41,139 nucleotides of DNA. Source: Thermoanaerobacter thermocopriae JCM 7501. GTDB lineage: Bacteria; Bacillota; Thermoanaerobacteria; Thermoanaerobacterales; Thermoanaerobacteraceae. Each line of letters opens with the position of its first letter. The stretch's first letter is position 1. Positions 27,814-36,197 of this stretch are shown one piece after another. The position numbers and the translations under genes are program-made. The notes below the pieces were generated by a model. That model saw nothing but the letters and a program-made list of their open reading frames with translations, did not search any database and had not been told where the DNA came from. Location: NCBI RefSeq assembly GCF_001310975.1, contig NZ_BAZY01000021.1, positions 1-41,139 of the forward strand. The letters are read 5' to 3'.

Positions 27814-28417
27814 TGACCATGCTTTGATAAGAAAAGGGTTAGTCCAGCTTATTGAAATGGAAAAAGATATAAAAGTTATTTCTCAAGCTTCAAATGGGGA
27901 AGAGGCTTATCAACTTGCAAAGAAATTTATGCCCGATTTAATACTTATGGATGTAAATATGCCTGTAATGAATGGCATAAAAGCAGCAAAAATGTTAAAA
28001 GAAGAAAAACATCCAAGCAAAGTATTGTTTTTGACTATTTACAACGATAGAGAATACATTTTGGAAGCACTTAAATTGGGAGTAGAAGGGTATATTTTAA
28101 AAGATGCTGAATATGATGATTTAATAAAAGCGATAAGGACTATTTACAATGGAGGAGTTTATATTCATCCTTCTTTAATGGAAGAAATAGATAACATAGA
28201 TCACGAAAACTTGAAAAAAGACCTCACACCACGGGAGATAGAGATTCTCAAACTTATTTCTAAAGGGTATAGCAATAAAGAAATTGCACAAAAACTATTT
28301 TTAAGCGAGAAAACTGTCAAGAACCATGTTTACAATATTTTTAAAAAATTAGATGTGAAAGACAGAACTCAAGCTGCTATTTATATGCTTAAAAATGAGA
28401 CGATTTTACAAAACTAA
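27791..28417 (+). CDS. degU: DegU-type response regulator
   Basis: A 208-residue NarL/DegU-family regulator. Receiver domain (1-120): acidic pair VADDH, phospho-acceptor Asp in PDLILMDVNMPVMNG, Thr in LFLTIYND and Lys in GYILKDA. LuxR-type helix-turn-helix at about 145-205: LTPREIEILKLISKGYSNKE and LFLSEKTVKNHVYNIF. I start at ATG 27791 with AAGGGGTG upstream; GTG 27782 is also in frame. Partner of the overlapping DegS gene. In Bacillus this pair controls exoenzymes, motility and competence; targets here are unknown. Confidence 0.94.
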   Translation: MIRLLVADDHALIRKGLVQLIEMEKDIKVISQASNGEEAYQLAKKFMPDLILMDVNMPVMNGIKAAKMLKEEKHPSKVLFLTIYNDREYILEALKLGVEGYILKDAEYDDLIKAIRTIYNGGVYIHPSLMEEIDNIDHENLKKDLTPREIEILKLISKGYSNKEIAQKLFLSEKTVKNHVYNIFKKLDVKDRTQAAIYMLKNETILQN

Positions 28418-28436
28418 ACTTTTACAATGCTAAATT

Positions 28437-28475
28437 TGACTTTTATACAAAAAAAGCGTATCATATTGTTGATAC
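28437..28475 (+). promoter_or_regulatory. Possible promoter/operator before the M18 gene
   Basis: A TTGACT-like -35 and TATCAT-like -10 surround the inverted pair GTATCA (28458-28463) and TGATAC (28470-28475), which may be a small operator. Weak evidence. Confidence 0.3.
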
Positions 28476-28515
28476 ACAATGTCATCCATACAAAAAACCA
28501 CGGGGGGTAATTTCT

Positions 28516-29918
28516 TTGGAAGAAAAAGATTTAAAGGAAATTGAAAAGCGTTTAGGTTACAAAAAAGTGGATGCATGGACAAAGATTACGCAAGAGGAGA
28601 AAGAAAAGGTTTACCAATTTGCAGAAGACTATAAAGATTTTATGGCAAAGTGCAAGACGGAAAGAGAAATAGCAGAAAAAATTGTAGAAATGGCCGAGAA
28701 AAACGGTTTTATTAACATTGAACAAGTTACAAATTTAAGGCCGGGCAGCAAAGTGTATTACAACAACAAAGGAAAATCAGTAGTTTTAGCTGTAATTGGT
28801 AAAGAGTCAATGCAAAAGGGAATAAAATCGGTAGCATCTCATATTGATTCTCCGAGAATTGACCTAAAACCTAATCCAATGTATGAAGATGGTGGTTTGG
28901 CTTTATTTAAAACCATTACTATGGGGGCATTAAAAAATACCAGTGGGTGACAATCCCTTTGGCTCTCCATGGAGTAATTGTCAAAGCAAACGGTGAGAAA
29001 ATAAACATTATACTGGGAGAAGATGAAAATGACCCAGTCTTTTACATAACAGATTTATTGCCCCACTTAGGGAAAGACCAGATGGAGAAAAAAGCAGCAG
29101 AGGCGGTTACAGGAGAAGCATTAAATGCTGTAGTTGGAAGCATTCCTTTTTCTGAGGAAGTCAGCGTGAAACCCAATATTTTAAAATATTTAAATGAAAA
29201 GTATGGCATAGTGGAAGAGGACTTTTTAAGTGCTGAGTTAGAATTAGTACCTGCCTATAAGCCTCGCGATATAGGATTTGACAGAAGTATGATTGGAGCT
29301 TATGGTCAAGATGACAGGGTTTGTGCTTATGCTTCTTTAAGAGCTATTCTTGAGCTTGAGGTGCCAGAGAAGACAGCTGTTACAATATTTGCCGATAAAG
29401 AAGAAATTGGAAGTATGGGCAATACGGGTTTACAATCAAGATTTTTTGAAAATGCTATTGCAGAGATATTAGAAAAATACGAAGGTAGCACAGATATTAA
29501 ATTAAGAAGGGTTTTTGCGAATTCCGAACTGCTTTCTGCTGATGTAAATGCTGCATTTGATCCTACTTATCAAGAAGTCAGTGAAAAACAAAACACTGCT
29601 TATATAGGTAAAGGGGTTTGTGTAACCAAATATACTGGTTCAAGAGGAAAATCGGGGTCAAATGATGCAAATGCTGAGTTTGTCGGCAAAATAAGAAAAC
29701 TCTTCAATGAAAATGGAGTAGTATGGCAGACAGGTGAGCTGGGCAAAGTTGACATGGGAGGCGGCGGCACAGTAGCACAGTTTGCAGCGAATTACGGAAT
29801 GGAGGTTTTGGACTGCGGTGTTGCTCTTTTAAGCATGCACGCTCCTTATGAACTGTCTTCTAAAGTGGATGTGTATATGGCTTATAAAGCTTATAAAGTG
29901 TTTATGGAAAAAGATTAA
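28516..29918 (+). CDS. M18-family aminopeptidase, frameshifted
   Basis: M18 enzymes are cytoplasmic dinuclear-zinc aminopeptidases that release N-terminal acidic or hydrophobic residues. The first frame (TTG 28516, behind GGGGGGTAA) has the zinc motif VASHIDSPRIDLKPNPMYED and fails at AAACCATTAC. One more C at 28913-28914 gives LFKTHYYGGIKKYQWVTIPL and continues in the frame to 29918. Later motifs: GFDRSMIGAYGQDDRVCAYA, ADKEEIGSMGNTG, and the final zinc His in LLSMHAPYELSSKVD. The corrected length is about 467, standard. It ends at a strong bidirectional hairpin. Not linked to degSU functionally as far as can be seen. Confidence 0.93.
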
Positions 29919-29947
29919 ATCCGGGAAAACCCCGGATTTAATCTTTT
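29913..29947. terminator. Bidirectional terminator between the M18 gene and the CAP relic
   Basis: GATTAAATCCGGG (29913-29925) and CCCGGATTTAATC (29931-29943) form a perfect 13-bp stem, with TTTT following. The stop codons of both converging genes lie in the stem. Confidence 0.9.
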
Positions 29948-30063
29948 ATAAACATTTCAACAACTATTATGCCATTGCCCTCTTTATTTTTCACTATTCC
30001 TACTCCTACCTTGTTGTAATAAGGGTTTAAAATATTTGCTTTATGTCCTTCTTTATTACCACC
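29938..30063 (-). pseudogene. C-terminal relic of a CAP/SCP-domain (YkwD-like) gene
   Basis: Read leftward, 30063 to 29941 encodes 41 residues: GGNKEGHKANILNPYYNKVG, then VGIVKNKEGNGIIVVEMFIK and D, followed by TAA. GHKANILNP and the VGVG strand are the last conserved blocks of extracellular CAP-superfamily domains. Immediately upstream (30064-30066) is an in-frame stop. The preceding codons VEYMI still look like the family, but further upstream the reading breaks in all three frames. No start or signal peptide is found, so this is a decayed gene rather than one sequencing slip. It was too broken to be picked up as an ORF. Confidence 0.6.
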
Positions 30064-30177
30064 TCAAATCATATATTCTACAGACAGCTGTAAATTCCTT
30101 CAAGTAATTTATGGTGAGATAGGAACATTGTATCAACTTTTGCTTTATTGGAATATATTGATTTTGAGGTGGTATTA

Positions 30178-30435
30178 GTGAAATATGGATTGATTGTCTT
30201 TTACTCTTATCAGCATGGTTTAATGGCAGAAAAGATATTAAAGAAAAATAATATTCCGGTGGAGTTTGTACCAACTCCCAGAAGTATCACAGAAAGCTGC
30301 AGCCATTCTCTCAAATTTGGATTAGAATCTTTACGAATAGTACAAAACCTTTTGCAAAGGCTCAACATTACTTATAAAGGGATATACGAAGTAGAGAGAA
30401 TTCCTGCGGGATATAAAATAGTCAAAATTATTTAA
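30178..30435 (+). CDS. DUF3343 protein
   Basis: An 85-residue protein starting at GTG 30178 (GAGGTGG at 30166-30172). It matches the DUF3343 pattern: GLIVFYSYQHGLMAEKILK, VEFVPTPRSITESCSHSLKF and a final IPAGYKIVKI. The family is a small putative Se/S carrier-like protein with a conserved Cys, here in SCSHSL at about residue 42. Function is unproven. It converges on the next gene, and the two stop codons share TTAA at 30432-30435 with no hairpin between, so read-through antisense RNA is likely. Confidence 0.8.
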   Translation: MKYGLIVFYSYQHGLMAEKILKKNNIPVEFVPTPRSITESCSHSLKFGLESLRIVQNLLQRLNITYKGIYEVERIPAGYKIVKII

Positions 30436-31817
30436 TTTTCGTCGCTTTTTATAAATATACTTTTTATTTTTTGAAAAGTACTGACATTTTGAAGAGCTTC
30501 AAGTTTGCTGTTTAAAGTTATTATTTGATTTTGCAAATCTTTTATTTGTTTTTTAAGATTTTCATTTTCTCTTATCAAACTATTCACCATTGTATTATAA
30601 TTGTCCGCTTTAAGGACAATTTTTATTTTTTCGTCATTTGTTTGTCTTAATAATTCTTGTAAGTCGGCTATATTTTTGTTTTTTATTGCAAGTTCAACAT
30701 TTTTTCTACTTAGTTCTTCTTCTAATTTTGTTTTTTCCTCTTTGATAGTTTCAAGTTTTTTTATTAGGATGTTCAAGTATTCCTGAACTTCTTTTATATA
30801 GAAAGTGAAGTAAGAACCTTTCTCGCCGTTTTTACGGGCTAATTTGTACTGCAAAGAAGGAATTACATCTCCTTTATCGTTTATCAGTAAATAATTGCTT
30901 TGAAATTTGTCTATCGAGGTTTTTAACTTAAAAAAGTTGTATTCAGAGAAAGAAGGGGGAATCTTAAAGGGCTTGCACCAACTATTTCCTTCATCAGAGG
31001 ACATGGTGGCAAAAAAGCTCTCGTTTTGAAGGTAAGTGCACCATAAAGTATTTTCTAAAAGAGAGATATAGCAATTTTTAATATTTGTAGAATAAGCTAA
31101 AGTCATGATACTACCCCAACTACCTTTTGGCCAGCTTCCAGGGGTTTTCTTTCTGTATTTTATTTCTTGAATTATATCTTCCTCTACCCATAAAGTATGT
31201 ACATTTTTTTGAGGATCTATAGTTATTGTAGGATAGAATATTCCTTCTGCTTCTGAAATTAAGAATTTTGGCGACCAGTTATCTTTTATGTAGTTAAGGT
31301 AGTAAAGTTGGCTGTTATTTTTTTCTTTTGTAATGTAAATTAAGTGAATATTTTCTTCTTCATCAATGAATAAGTCATAAAAAGGGGTGAAAGAGATATT
31401 TCTTATAACAGCTATATTATTGCCATCCCAATTTTTTGCCCATTTTTGGTGTATTAAATGGACTTCTCTAGGATTATTAAAATTACTGATTGTGAAAAAT
31501 ATGTGAAGTGTTTTATTTTTTATAAAAAGGTGAAAATTGCTTATGTACGTTTTTTTATCTTTATAAGCGTATAAAGCTTTTCCTATCCATCCCTCTTCCT
31601 TTTGAATTAAAAAAACTATTTCTCCTTTTGAATTATAGTATATCAGATTTATTTTTCCTTCTTCGTCGTAACAAACGTCAAAATCACTTAAACAGTCTTT
31701 TACAATGATTTCTTCTGATAATATTCCATTTTCTATAGTGTTCAATATAATTTTTCTATCTTTAAGACAAAGATACTGTAAAAAATTCTCATCTTTTTTA
31801 ATTACAATCTTGTCCAT
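30432..31817 (-). CDS. Unknown protein: propeller-like repeats plus C-terminal coiled coil
   Basis: Starts at ATG 31817-31815, behind AAAGGAGGG; the frame extends 19 codons further upstream without a ribosome binding site. The 461-residue product has no signal peptide or membrane segment. Residues 1-340 contain repeated beta units, each with a hydrophobic strand, acidic turn and aromatic strand (NLIYYNSKGEIVFLI, LHIFFTISNF, IHLIYITKEKNNSQLYYLNY, VHTLWVEEDI, LWCTYLQNESFFATMSSDEG). SSDEGNSWCKPF is close to the Asp-box SxDxGxxW of BNR/sialidase propellers. Residues about 344-450 form a coiled coil (EEKTKLEEELSRKNVELA and ENENLKKQIKDLQNQI) ending in a basic tail. I do not recognise a named family. 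It is divergent from lpdA and convergent with the DUF3343 gene. A cytoplasmic scaffold or spore-surface protein is possible but unsupported. Confidence 0.75.
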   Translation of the reverse strand: MDKIVIKKDENFLQYLCLKDRKIILNTIENGILSEEIIVKDCLSDFDVCYDEEGKINLIYYNSKGEIVFLIQKEEGWIGKALYAYKDKKTYISNFHLFIKNKTLHIFFTISNFNNPREVHLIHQKWAKNWDGNNIAVIRNISFTPFYDLFIDEEENIHLIYITKEKNNSQLYYLNYIKDNWSPKFLISEAEGIFYPTITIDPQKNVHTLWVEEDIIQEIKYRKKTPGSWPKGSWGSIMTLAYSTNIKNCYISLLENTLWCTYLQNESFFATMSSDEGNSWCKPFKIPPSFSEYNFFKLKTSIDKFQSNYLLINDKGDVIPSLQYKLARKNGEKGSYFTFYIKEVQEYLNILIKKLETIKEEKTKLEEELSRKNVELAIKNKNIADLQELLRQTNDEKIKIVLKADNYNTMVNSLIRENENLKKQIKDLQNQIITLNSKLEALQNVSTFQKIKSIFIKSDEN

Positions 31818-31868
31818 AAATTTCCCTCCTTTCGCTAAAGTATATGCATAAAGATTATTGAATAGAAT

Positions 31869-31887
31869 TAACATGTTATTGCAATAA
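31869..31887. promoter_or_regulatory. Overlapping palindromes in a divergent promoter region
   Basis: TAACATGTTA (31869-31878) and TTATTGCAATAA (31876-31887) are perfect palindromes that overlap, between the divergent propeller/coiled-coil gene and lpdA. They could be an operator for either gene. Confidence 0.35.
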
Positions 31888-31970
31888 TGAAAGAAGGATT
31901 TTTGAGGTTAAGTGTAGAAATAAATAAAAAAATAAATCAGGCATCAATACAGACAAAAAGGAGGATAAAA

Positions 31971-33323
31971 ATGGATTACGATGTAATAGTTTTAGGGGGA
32001 GGACCGGGGGGTTATACTGCTGCTATTAGACTCAGTGAATTAGGGAAAAAAGTCGCTGTTGTGGAAGAAGATTCACTAGGGGGTACTTGTTTAAATCGAG
32101 GCTGCATACCGACAAAAGTCTATTCTCATGCGGCAGAGCTTATAAATGCCATAAAAGATGCTAAAGACTTTGGAATAATGACCCAGTATACATTAGATAT
32201 TGCAAAACTTCGCCAGAAAAAAGATAGAGTAGTAAAAAGACTTGTCGGTGGAGTAGGCTATTTGATGAACTTATACCATATAGATGTTATAAAAGGAAGA
32301 GGAAGGTTTGTTGATGAAAATACTATAGAGGTTGATAAAAGATACACGGCAAAAAATTTTATAATTGCGACAGGTTCAAAGGTGTTTTTACCTCCTATTG
32401 AAGGGATTAACTTAAAAGGTGTTATAACAAGTGATAAAGCATTAGAACTTGAAAAAATTCCTGAAAAAATTGTCATCATAGGGGCAGGAATTATAGGATT
32501 GGAATTTGCAAATATTTATTCTGCTTTAGGAAGTCAAGTTGTCATTATTGAAATGCTTCCTCAGCTTTTGCCTATGTTAGATAGAGATATAGCGAATACG
32601 ATGGAAAAAATTTTGAGGCATAAAAAAATTGAACTACATTTGAATAGTAAAGTAGAAAAGATAGAAGAAGGTTTAAAGGTGATTTATACCACAGAAGGGA
32701 ATACTCAGGTAGTGGAATGTGATACTGTTTTAGTTGCTGTAGGAAGAGCTGCCAATGTAAATGGAATTGAAGCTTTAAATCTTGATATGGATAAAAAAGG
32801 CATAAAAGTGGACTCTCACATGAGGACAAGTATAAAAAATATATATGCAATTGGAGATGTTACAGGAGGTATACAACTGGCTCACGTGGCTTCTTATCAA
32901 GGTATTGTAGCTGCTCACAATATAGCAGGAGAAGAAAAGGAAGCGGATTTAGATGCAGTGCCTAATTGCCTCTATACAAATCCTGAAATAGCGTGGGTAG
33001 GTTTGAATGAGGTTCAAGCAAGAGAAAAATTGAAAGATGTAAAAATAGGCACTTTCCCTTATACTGCTTTAGGAAGAGCAATGACTATGGGGCAAAACGA
33101 TGGATTTGTAAAAATAATCGCAGAAACAAAATATAATAGGGTAGTGGGGATGGAAATAATAGGTGCTGGCGCTACAGAGATAATTCATGAAGGAGTGCTT
33201 GCCATAAAAGAAGAGTTTACATTAGAGGAATTAGCAGATACAATTCACGCTCATCCTACGCTTTCAGAAAGCATAAAAGAGGCAGCAGAAGACGCATTAG
33301 GAATGCCTATAAATAAAGGATAA
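31971..33323 (+). CDS. lpdA: Dihydrolipoamide dehydrogenase
   Basis: E3 flavoprotein that reoxidises lipoyl groups of 2-oxoacid dehydrogenases or the glycine cleavage system, passing electrons to NAD. The 450-residue chain shows the FAD site VIVLGGGPGGYTAAIR, the redox disulfide GGTCLNRGCIPTK, the NAD fold IIGAGIIGLEFANI, the second FAD motif YAIGDVTGG and the C-terminal HAHPTLSESIKEAAEDA with the catalytic His. Start ATG 31971 follows AAGGAGG (31958-31964); a longer reading frame from 31887 lacks one. It carries no N-terminal lipoyl domain. Twenty bases before lipB, so lpdA-lipB-lipA form one lipoate-linked unit. Confidence 0.96.
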   Translation: MDYDVIVLGGGPGGYTAAIRLSELGKKVAVVEEDSLGGTCLNRGCIPTKVYSHAAELINAIKDAKDFGIMTQYTLDIAKLRQKKDRVVKRLVGGVGYLMNLYHIDVIKGRGRFVDENTIEVDKRYTAKNFIIATGSKVFLPPIEGINLKGVITSDKALELEKIPEKIVIIGAGIIGLEFANIYSALGSQVVIIEMLPQLLPMLDRDIANTMEKILRHKKIELHLNSKVEKIEEGLKVIYTTEGNTQVVECDTVLVAVGRAANVNGIEALNLDMDKKGIKVDSHMRTSIKNIYAIGDVTGGIQLAHVASYQGIVAAHNIAGEEKEADLDAVPNCLYTNPEIAWVGLNEVQAREKLKDVKIGTFPYTALGRAMTMGQNDGFVKIIAETKYNRVVGMEIIGAGATEIIHEGVLAIKEEFTLEELADTIHAHPTLSESIKEAAEDALGMPINKG

Positions 33324-33343
33324 GTTAAAAAGGAGAGATTCAC

Positions 33344-34029
33344 TTGAGAAAAGGAGAAGTTTTAAAACTGGGAATTGTACCTTATCTTGAGGGGAAAAAG
33401 ATACAGTTTGAAGCCTTGGAAAGGGTTAAAAAGGGGGAGGCGGACGGGATTCTTATATTGCTTCAACATCCACCAGTGTATACTATAGGAGTTTCAGGTG
33501 GTTTTGACGAAAACATCCTTGTGCCTTTAGAGGAACTTAAGAAAAAGCGGAGCTTTATAAAGTAGAAAGGGGGGGTAAAATAACTTTTCACGGACCAGGA
33601 CAAATAGTGGCCTATCCTATATTTGATTTGGCAAAGTGGCAAAAAAATGTTCATCTTTTTGTTTACAAATTAGAAGAGACGATTATAAAACTTTTGGAGG
33701 ATTATGGCATAAAAGCGGGAAGGAAGCCTAAATACACCGGAGTATGGGTAGGAGATGAAAAGATATGTGCCATAGGTATCGCTGTTAGGCGCTGGATTAC
33801 TTGGCATGGAATAGCCTTTAATGTAAATACTGACCTTTCATATTTTGGCTTAATAAATGCCTGCGGTATCACTGAGTTTGGAGTTACTTCTATGCAAAAA
33901 CTTGGAATAAATGAAGACATAGAAAAAGTAAAAGAAAAAATGGTTGATAAATTTAGTGAAGTTTTTGAAATACAATTTAGGGAAATAACTTTAGATAGAT
34001 TGGCGGTGATTGATAGTGGAAAAGCCTGA
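33344..34029 (+). CDS. lipB: Octanoyl-ACP:protein octanoyltransferase, frameshifted
   Basis: LipB moves octanoate from acyl carrier protein to lipoyl domains, the step before LipA. The first frame (TTG 33344) has [11 protein letters not shown] and stops at 33565 after LKKKRSFIK. One extra G at 33547 gives [20 protein letters not shown] and continues to 34029. Seen next are [30 protein letters not shown] (catalytic Lys) and [15 protein letters not shown], then INACGI (catalytic Cys). The corrected length is about 228, normal. GGAGAG precedes the start. The last codons overlap the start of lipA, indicating coupled translation. Confidence 0.94.
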
Positions 34030-34864
34030 ATGGCTCAAAGTGAGGTTATTAAACGAAAATTTAAACAAGATGGAGTCTTTTTTAAAAAATATGTCTTTAA
34101 ACACAGTTTGTCAAAGTGCCAATTGTCCCAACATGGGGGAATGCTTTGCAAGGAAGACAGCTACTTTTATGATTATGGGAAATATATGTACGCGAAACTG
34201 TAGGTTTTGTGCGATAGAGAAAGGACATCCTCAACCTCTTGATGAGGATGAGCCTCAAAGAATTGCTGAGGCTGCTCAAAAGCTAGGATTAAAGCATGTT
34301 GTGGTTACTTGTGTTACAAGAGATGATTTACCGGATGGTGGAGCATCACATTTTGCAAAGACGATTTATGAACTTAAAAAATTACCCGGAGTTACAATTG
34401 AGGTACTTGTATCTGATTTTATGGGTAAAGAAGAGTCTATTGCTCGAGTAGTAGAAGCCAAGCCAGATATAATAAATCACAATGTAGAAACAGTACCGGG
34501 ACTTTATCCTAATGTAAGGCCAAAAGCAGATTATTTAAGGTCTTTAAATCTTTTAAAAATGATAAAAGAACTGGACCCTTCTATACTTACTAAGTCAGGA
34601 ATTATGGTAGGTCTTGGGGAAACAGAAGAAGAGGTTATACAAGTTATGAAAGACTTAAGAAGTGTTGATTGTGACATGATGACTATAGGACAGTATTTGA
34701 GGCCTTCAGCAAAACATATAGAAGTAGCAGAATATGTTATTCCTCAACAATTTAAAAGATATGAAGAAATAGGATATGAATTAGGTTTTAAATACGTAGC
34801 TTCTGGTCCCTTAGTCAGAAGTTCTTATCATGCTGATGAGGGGTTGAAGGTGATGAAGAGTTAG
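34016..34864 (+). CDS. lipA: Lipoyl synthase
   Basis: Radical-SAM enzyme that inserts two sulfurs into the octanoyl chain bound to lipoyl domains. Both clusters' ligands are present: auxiliary [12 protein letters not shown] (CxxxxCxxxxxC) and radical-SAM CTRNCRFC (CxxxCxxC). Also seen are [17 protein letters not shown] and the C-terminal RSSYHA serine that completes the auxiliary cluster. About 282 residues. GTG 34016 is preferred over TTG 34010, as GGTGAT lies about seven bases upstream, giving [12 protein letters not shown]. Overlaps lipB. The auxiliary cluster must be rebuilt after each turnover, for which the Nfu-type protein at 1998 is a plausible helper. Confidence 0.97.
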   Translation: MEKPEWLKVRLLNENLNKMESFLKNMSLNTVCQSANCPNMGECFARKTATFMIMGNICTRNCRFCAIEKGHPQPLDEDEPQRIAEAAQKLGLKHVVVTCVTRDDLPDGGASHFAKTIYELKKLPGVTIEVLVSDFMGKEESIARVVEAKPDIINHNVETVPGLYPNVRPKADYLRSLNLLKMIKELDPSILTKSGIMVGLGETEEEVIQVMKDLRSVDCDMMTIGQYLRPSAKHIEVAEYVIPQQFKRYEEIGYELGFKYVASGPLVRSSYHADEGLKVMKS

Positions 34865-34885
34865 TTTCAACTTTTTTTAAATTTT

Positions 34886-34913
34886 TTGATATTACATTAA
34901 TTTATGATATAAT
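34886..34913 (+). promoter_or_regulatory. Promoter of the ferritin-like gene
   Basis: TTGATA (34886-34891), 16-base spacer, TATAAT (34908-34913), 33 bases before the start. Confidence 0.65.
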
Positions 34914-34946
34914 AAAATCAATACATAGGGAAAGGAGATGTTAATT

Positions 34947-35249
34947 ATGCCTGAGTTTGGAACTCCTTTTTCTGGACTTACTGAAAAAAGGAAGGTCACC
35001 CACGAAGAGTTGGTACGGGCTATACGCTTTATGGTGGCGGCAGAGTATGAGGCAATTCAACTTTATACTCAGTTGGCAGAAGCTACTGATAATGAATTAG
35101 CAAAAACAGTTTTGATGGACATAGCAGATGAGGAAAAAGTGCATGCGGGAGAATTTTTGAGGCTTTTGAAAGAATTAGCTCCTGATGAGGAGAAATTTTA
35201 CGAAGAAGGGGCAAAAGAAGTAGAAGAAATGATTGAAAAGATTAAATAA
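34947..35249 (+). CDS. Half-size ferritin-like (demi-ferritin) protein
   Basis: A 100-residue, two-helix protein from the ferritin/rubrerythrin group. Iron ligands are expected at Glu33/Glu35 in AAEYEAIQLY and Glu63/His66 in DEEKVHAGEF (ExxH). With only two helices it must pair to form a four-helix di-iron site, as in encapsulin-packaged ferritins. I start at ATG 34947, nine bases after AAAGGAG, because ATG 34938 touches the ribosome binding site. It has its own promoter and terminator. No encapsulin shell gene is next to it, and the C-terminus has no obvious encapsulin-targeting peptide. Iron storage or peroxide defence in the cytoplasm is likely. Confidence 0.82.
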   Translation: MPEFGTPFSGLTEKRKVTHEELVRAIRFMVAAEYEAIQLYTQLAEATDNELAKTVLMDIADEEKVHAGEFLRLLKELAPDEEKFYEEGAKEVEEMIEKIK

Positions 35250-35280
35250 AAGAAAGAGTTTGTGCTTATAGATAGTTACA

Positions 35281-35314
35281 AAATAAGTGCCTCAATCGAG
35301 GTACTTATTTTTTG
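35281..35314 (+). terminator. Intrinsic terminator after the ferritin-like gene
   Basis: AAATAAGTGCCTC (35281-35293) pairs with GAGGTACTTATTT (35298-35310), one G-T pair, loop AATC, then a T run. Confidence 0.9.
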
Positions 35315-35410
35315 ATTTTTTGTAACAATCTAATACATTGAAACGTATATTGTAGATAGATAAGACAATTTAAGTTATTAAAAGCTGTAACTTTTAAGGG
35401 GGGAAATAAT

Positions 35411-36082
35411 ATGGCTTTTTCTAAAAAGATGGTGGGACAGCAAGAAATAGTGCCAGGTCCTGTACAGCCAGGGCAACTTCCAGAACCTACAGAGATAACT
35501 TGCATTGAAGTGACTAAGATATATGATGCTTGTTCTCAGAGAATATGCCTTGATGATATACCTCCTATTACCTTTGTACCAACAAATCTAACTTTAACTC
35601 CTTCTTTTGGGGGATGTGAAAATATAACAGTATCTTTGGTAACACCGCCGGGTTTTGTGATAACGCCGCTTCCTGATAGAGAAGGATTTGCGAGGGTAGA
35701 AGCTACTTTTCAAGTGACTTTTGATATAGTGATTAACTATCCGGATGGAACTACACAAACATTGCCAGGTAATACTACTACTTTTAACAAAGATATTGTA
35801 CTTTACGTGCCAGACCCAAGTGTAGCAATAATGAAATACGAAGCGTTAGCAGAGTGCTTGTACGGAAAGGTTAATCTAGGAGTTACTACCACTGTAGAAG
35901 TGATAATTGGGATATGGATTGTGATAAAATCCGCAGTAGATGTACAATTATTAGTTCCTTCTTATGGATTCTGCCCTACTCCAGCAGCTTGCGAGGAGTT
36001 CGTCACAGATGTGTGCGAAATTTTCAATCAAAAGCCTTTTCCATCTTTTGATCCGCCTCAAATGCAACAAAATCCTTATTAA
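35411..36082 (+). CDS. Unknown Cys-containing, beta-rich protein; possible spore-surface protein
   Basis: A 223-residue protein behind AAGGGGGGAAA, with no signal peptide. A Pro/Gln-rich start leads to ITCIEVTKIYDACSQRICLD (about residues 34-53). This resembles the 'CxxVTKxYDxCxxR' opening of small Firmicutes proteins often found on spores. Next come FGGCENITVSLVTPPGF, a run of beta strands (VEATFQVTFDIVINYPDGTT), and a hydrophobic VEVIIGIWIVIKSAVDVQLL. It ends in GFCPTPAACEEFVTDVC and a Pro/Gln tail. Eight cysteines suggest cross-linking or metal binding. The hydrophobic stretch looks like a buried strand rather than a membrane helix. Monocistronic with a strong terminator. The spore link is a guess. 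Confidence 0.65.
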   Translation: MAFSKKMVGQQEIVPGPVQPGQLPEPTEITCIEVTKIYDACSQRICLDDIPPITFVPTNLTLTPSFGGCENITVSLVTPPGFVITPLPDREGFARVEATFQVTFDIVINYPDGTTQTLPGNTTTFNKDIVLYVPDPSVAIMKYEALAECLYGKVNLGVTTTVEVIIGIWIVIKSAVDVQLLVPSYGFCPTPAACEEFVTDVCEIFNQKPFPSFDPPQMQQNPY

Positions 36083-36108
36083 AAGCCAGCTACTTAGCTG
36101 GCTTTTTT
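36082..36108 (+). terminator. Intrinsic terminator after the Cys-containing gene
   Basis: AAAGCCAGCTA (36082-36092) pairs with TAGCTGGCTTT (36095-36105), tight CT loop, then Ts. Confidence 0.92.
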
Positions 36109-36197
36109 ACATAGTGATTGACTCTTTATTATTTTTGTGGCAAAGTTATAATAGAATATGAGCAAAAGAAATCTATCTGTTGAAAGGTGTGTTGTAA

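Noticed and set aside
34947-36082. Encapsulin nanocompartment operon
   Set aside because: The gene after the demi-ferritin is a Cys-containing unknown with its own terminator and no resemblance to encapsulin shells.
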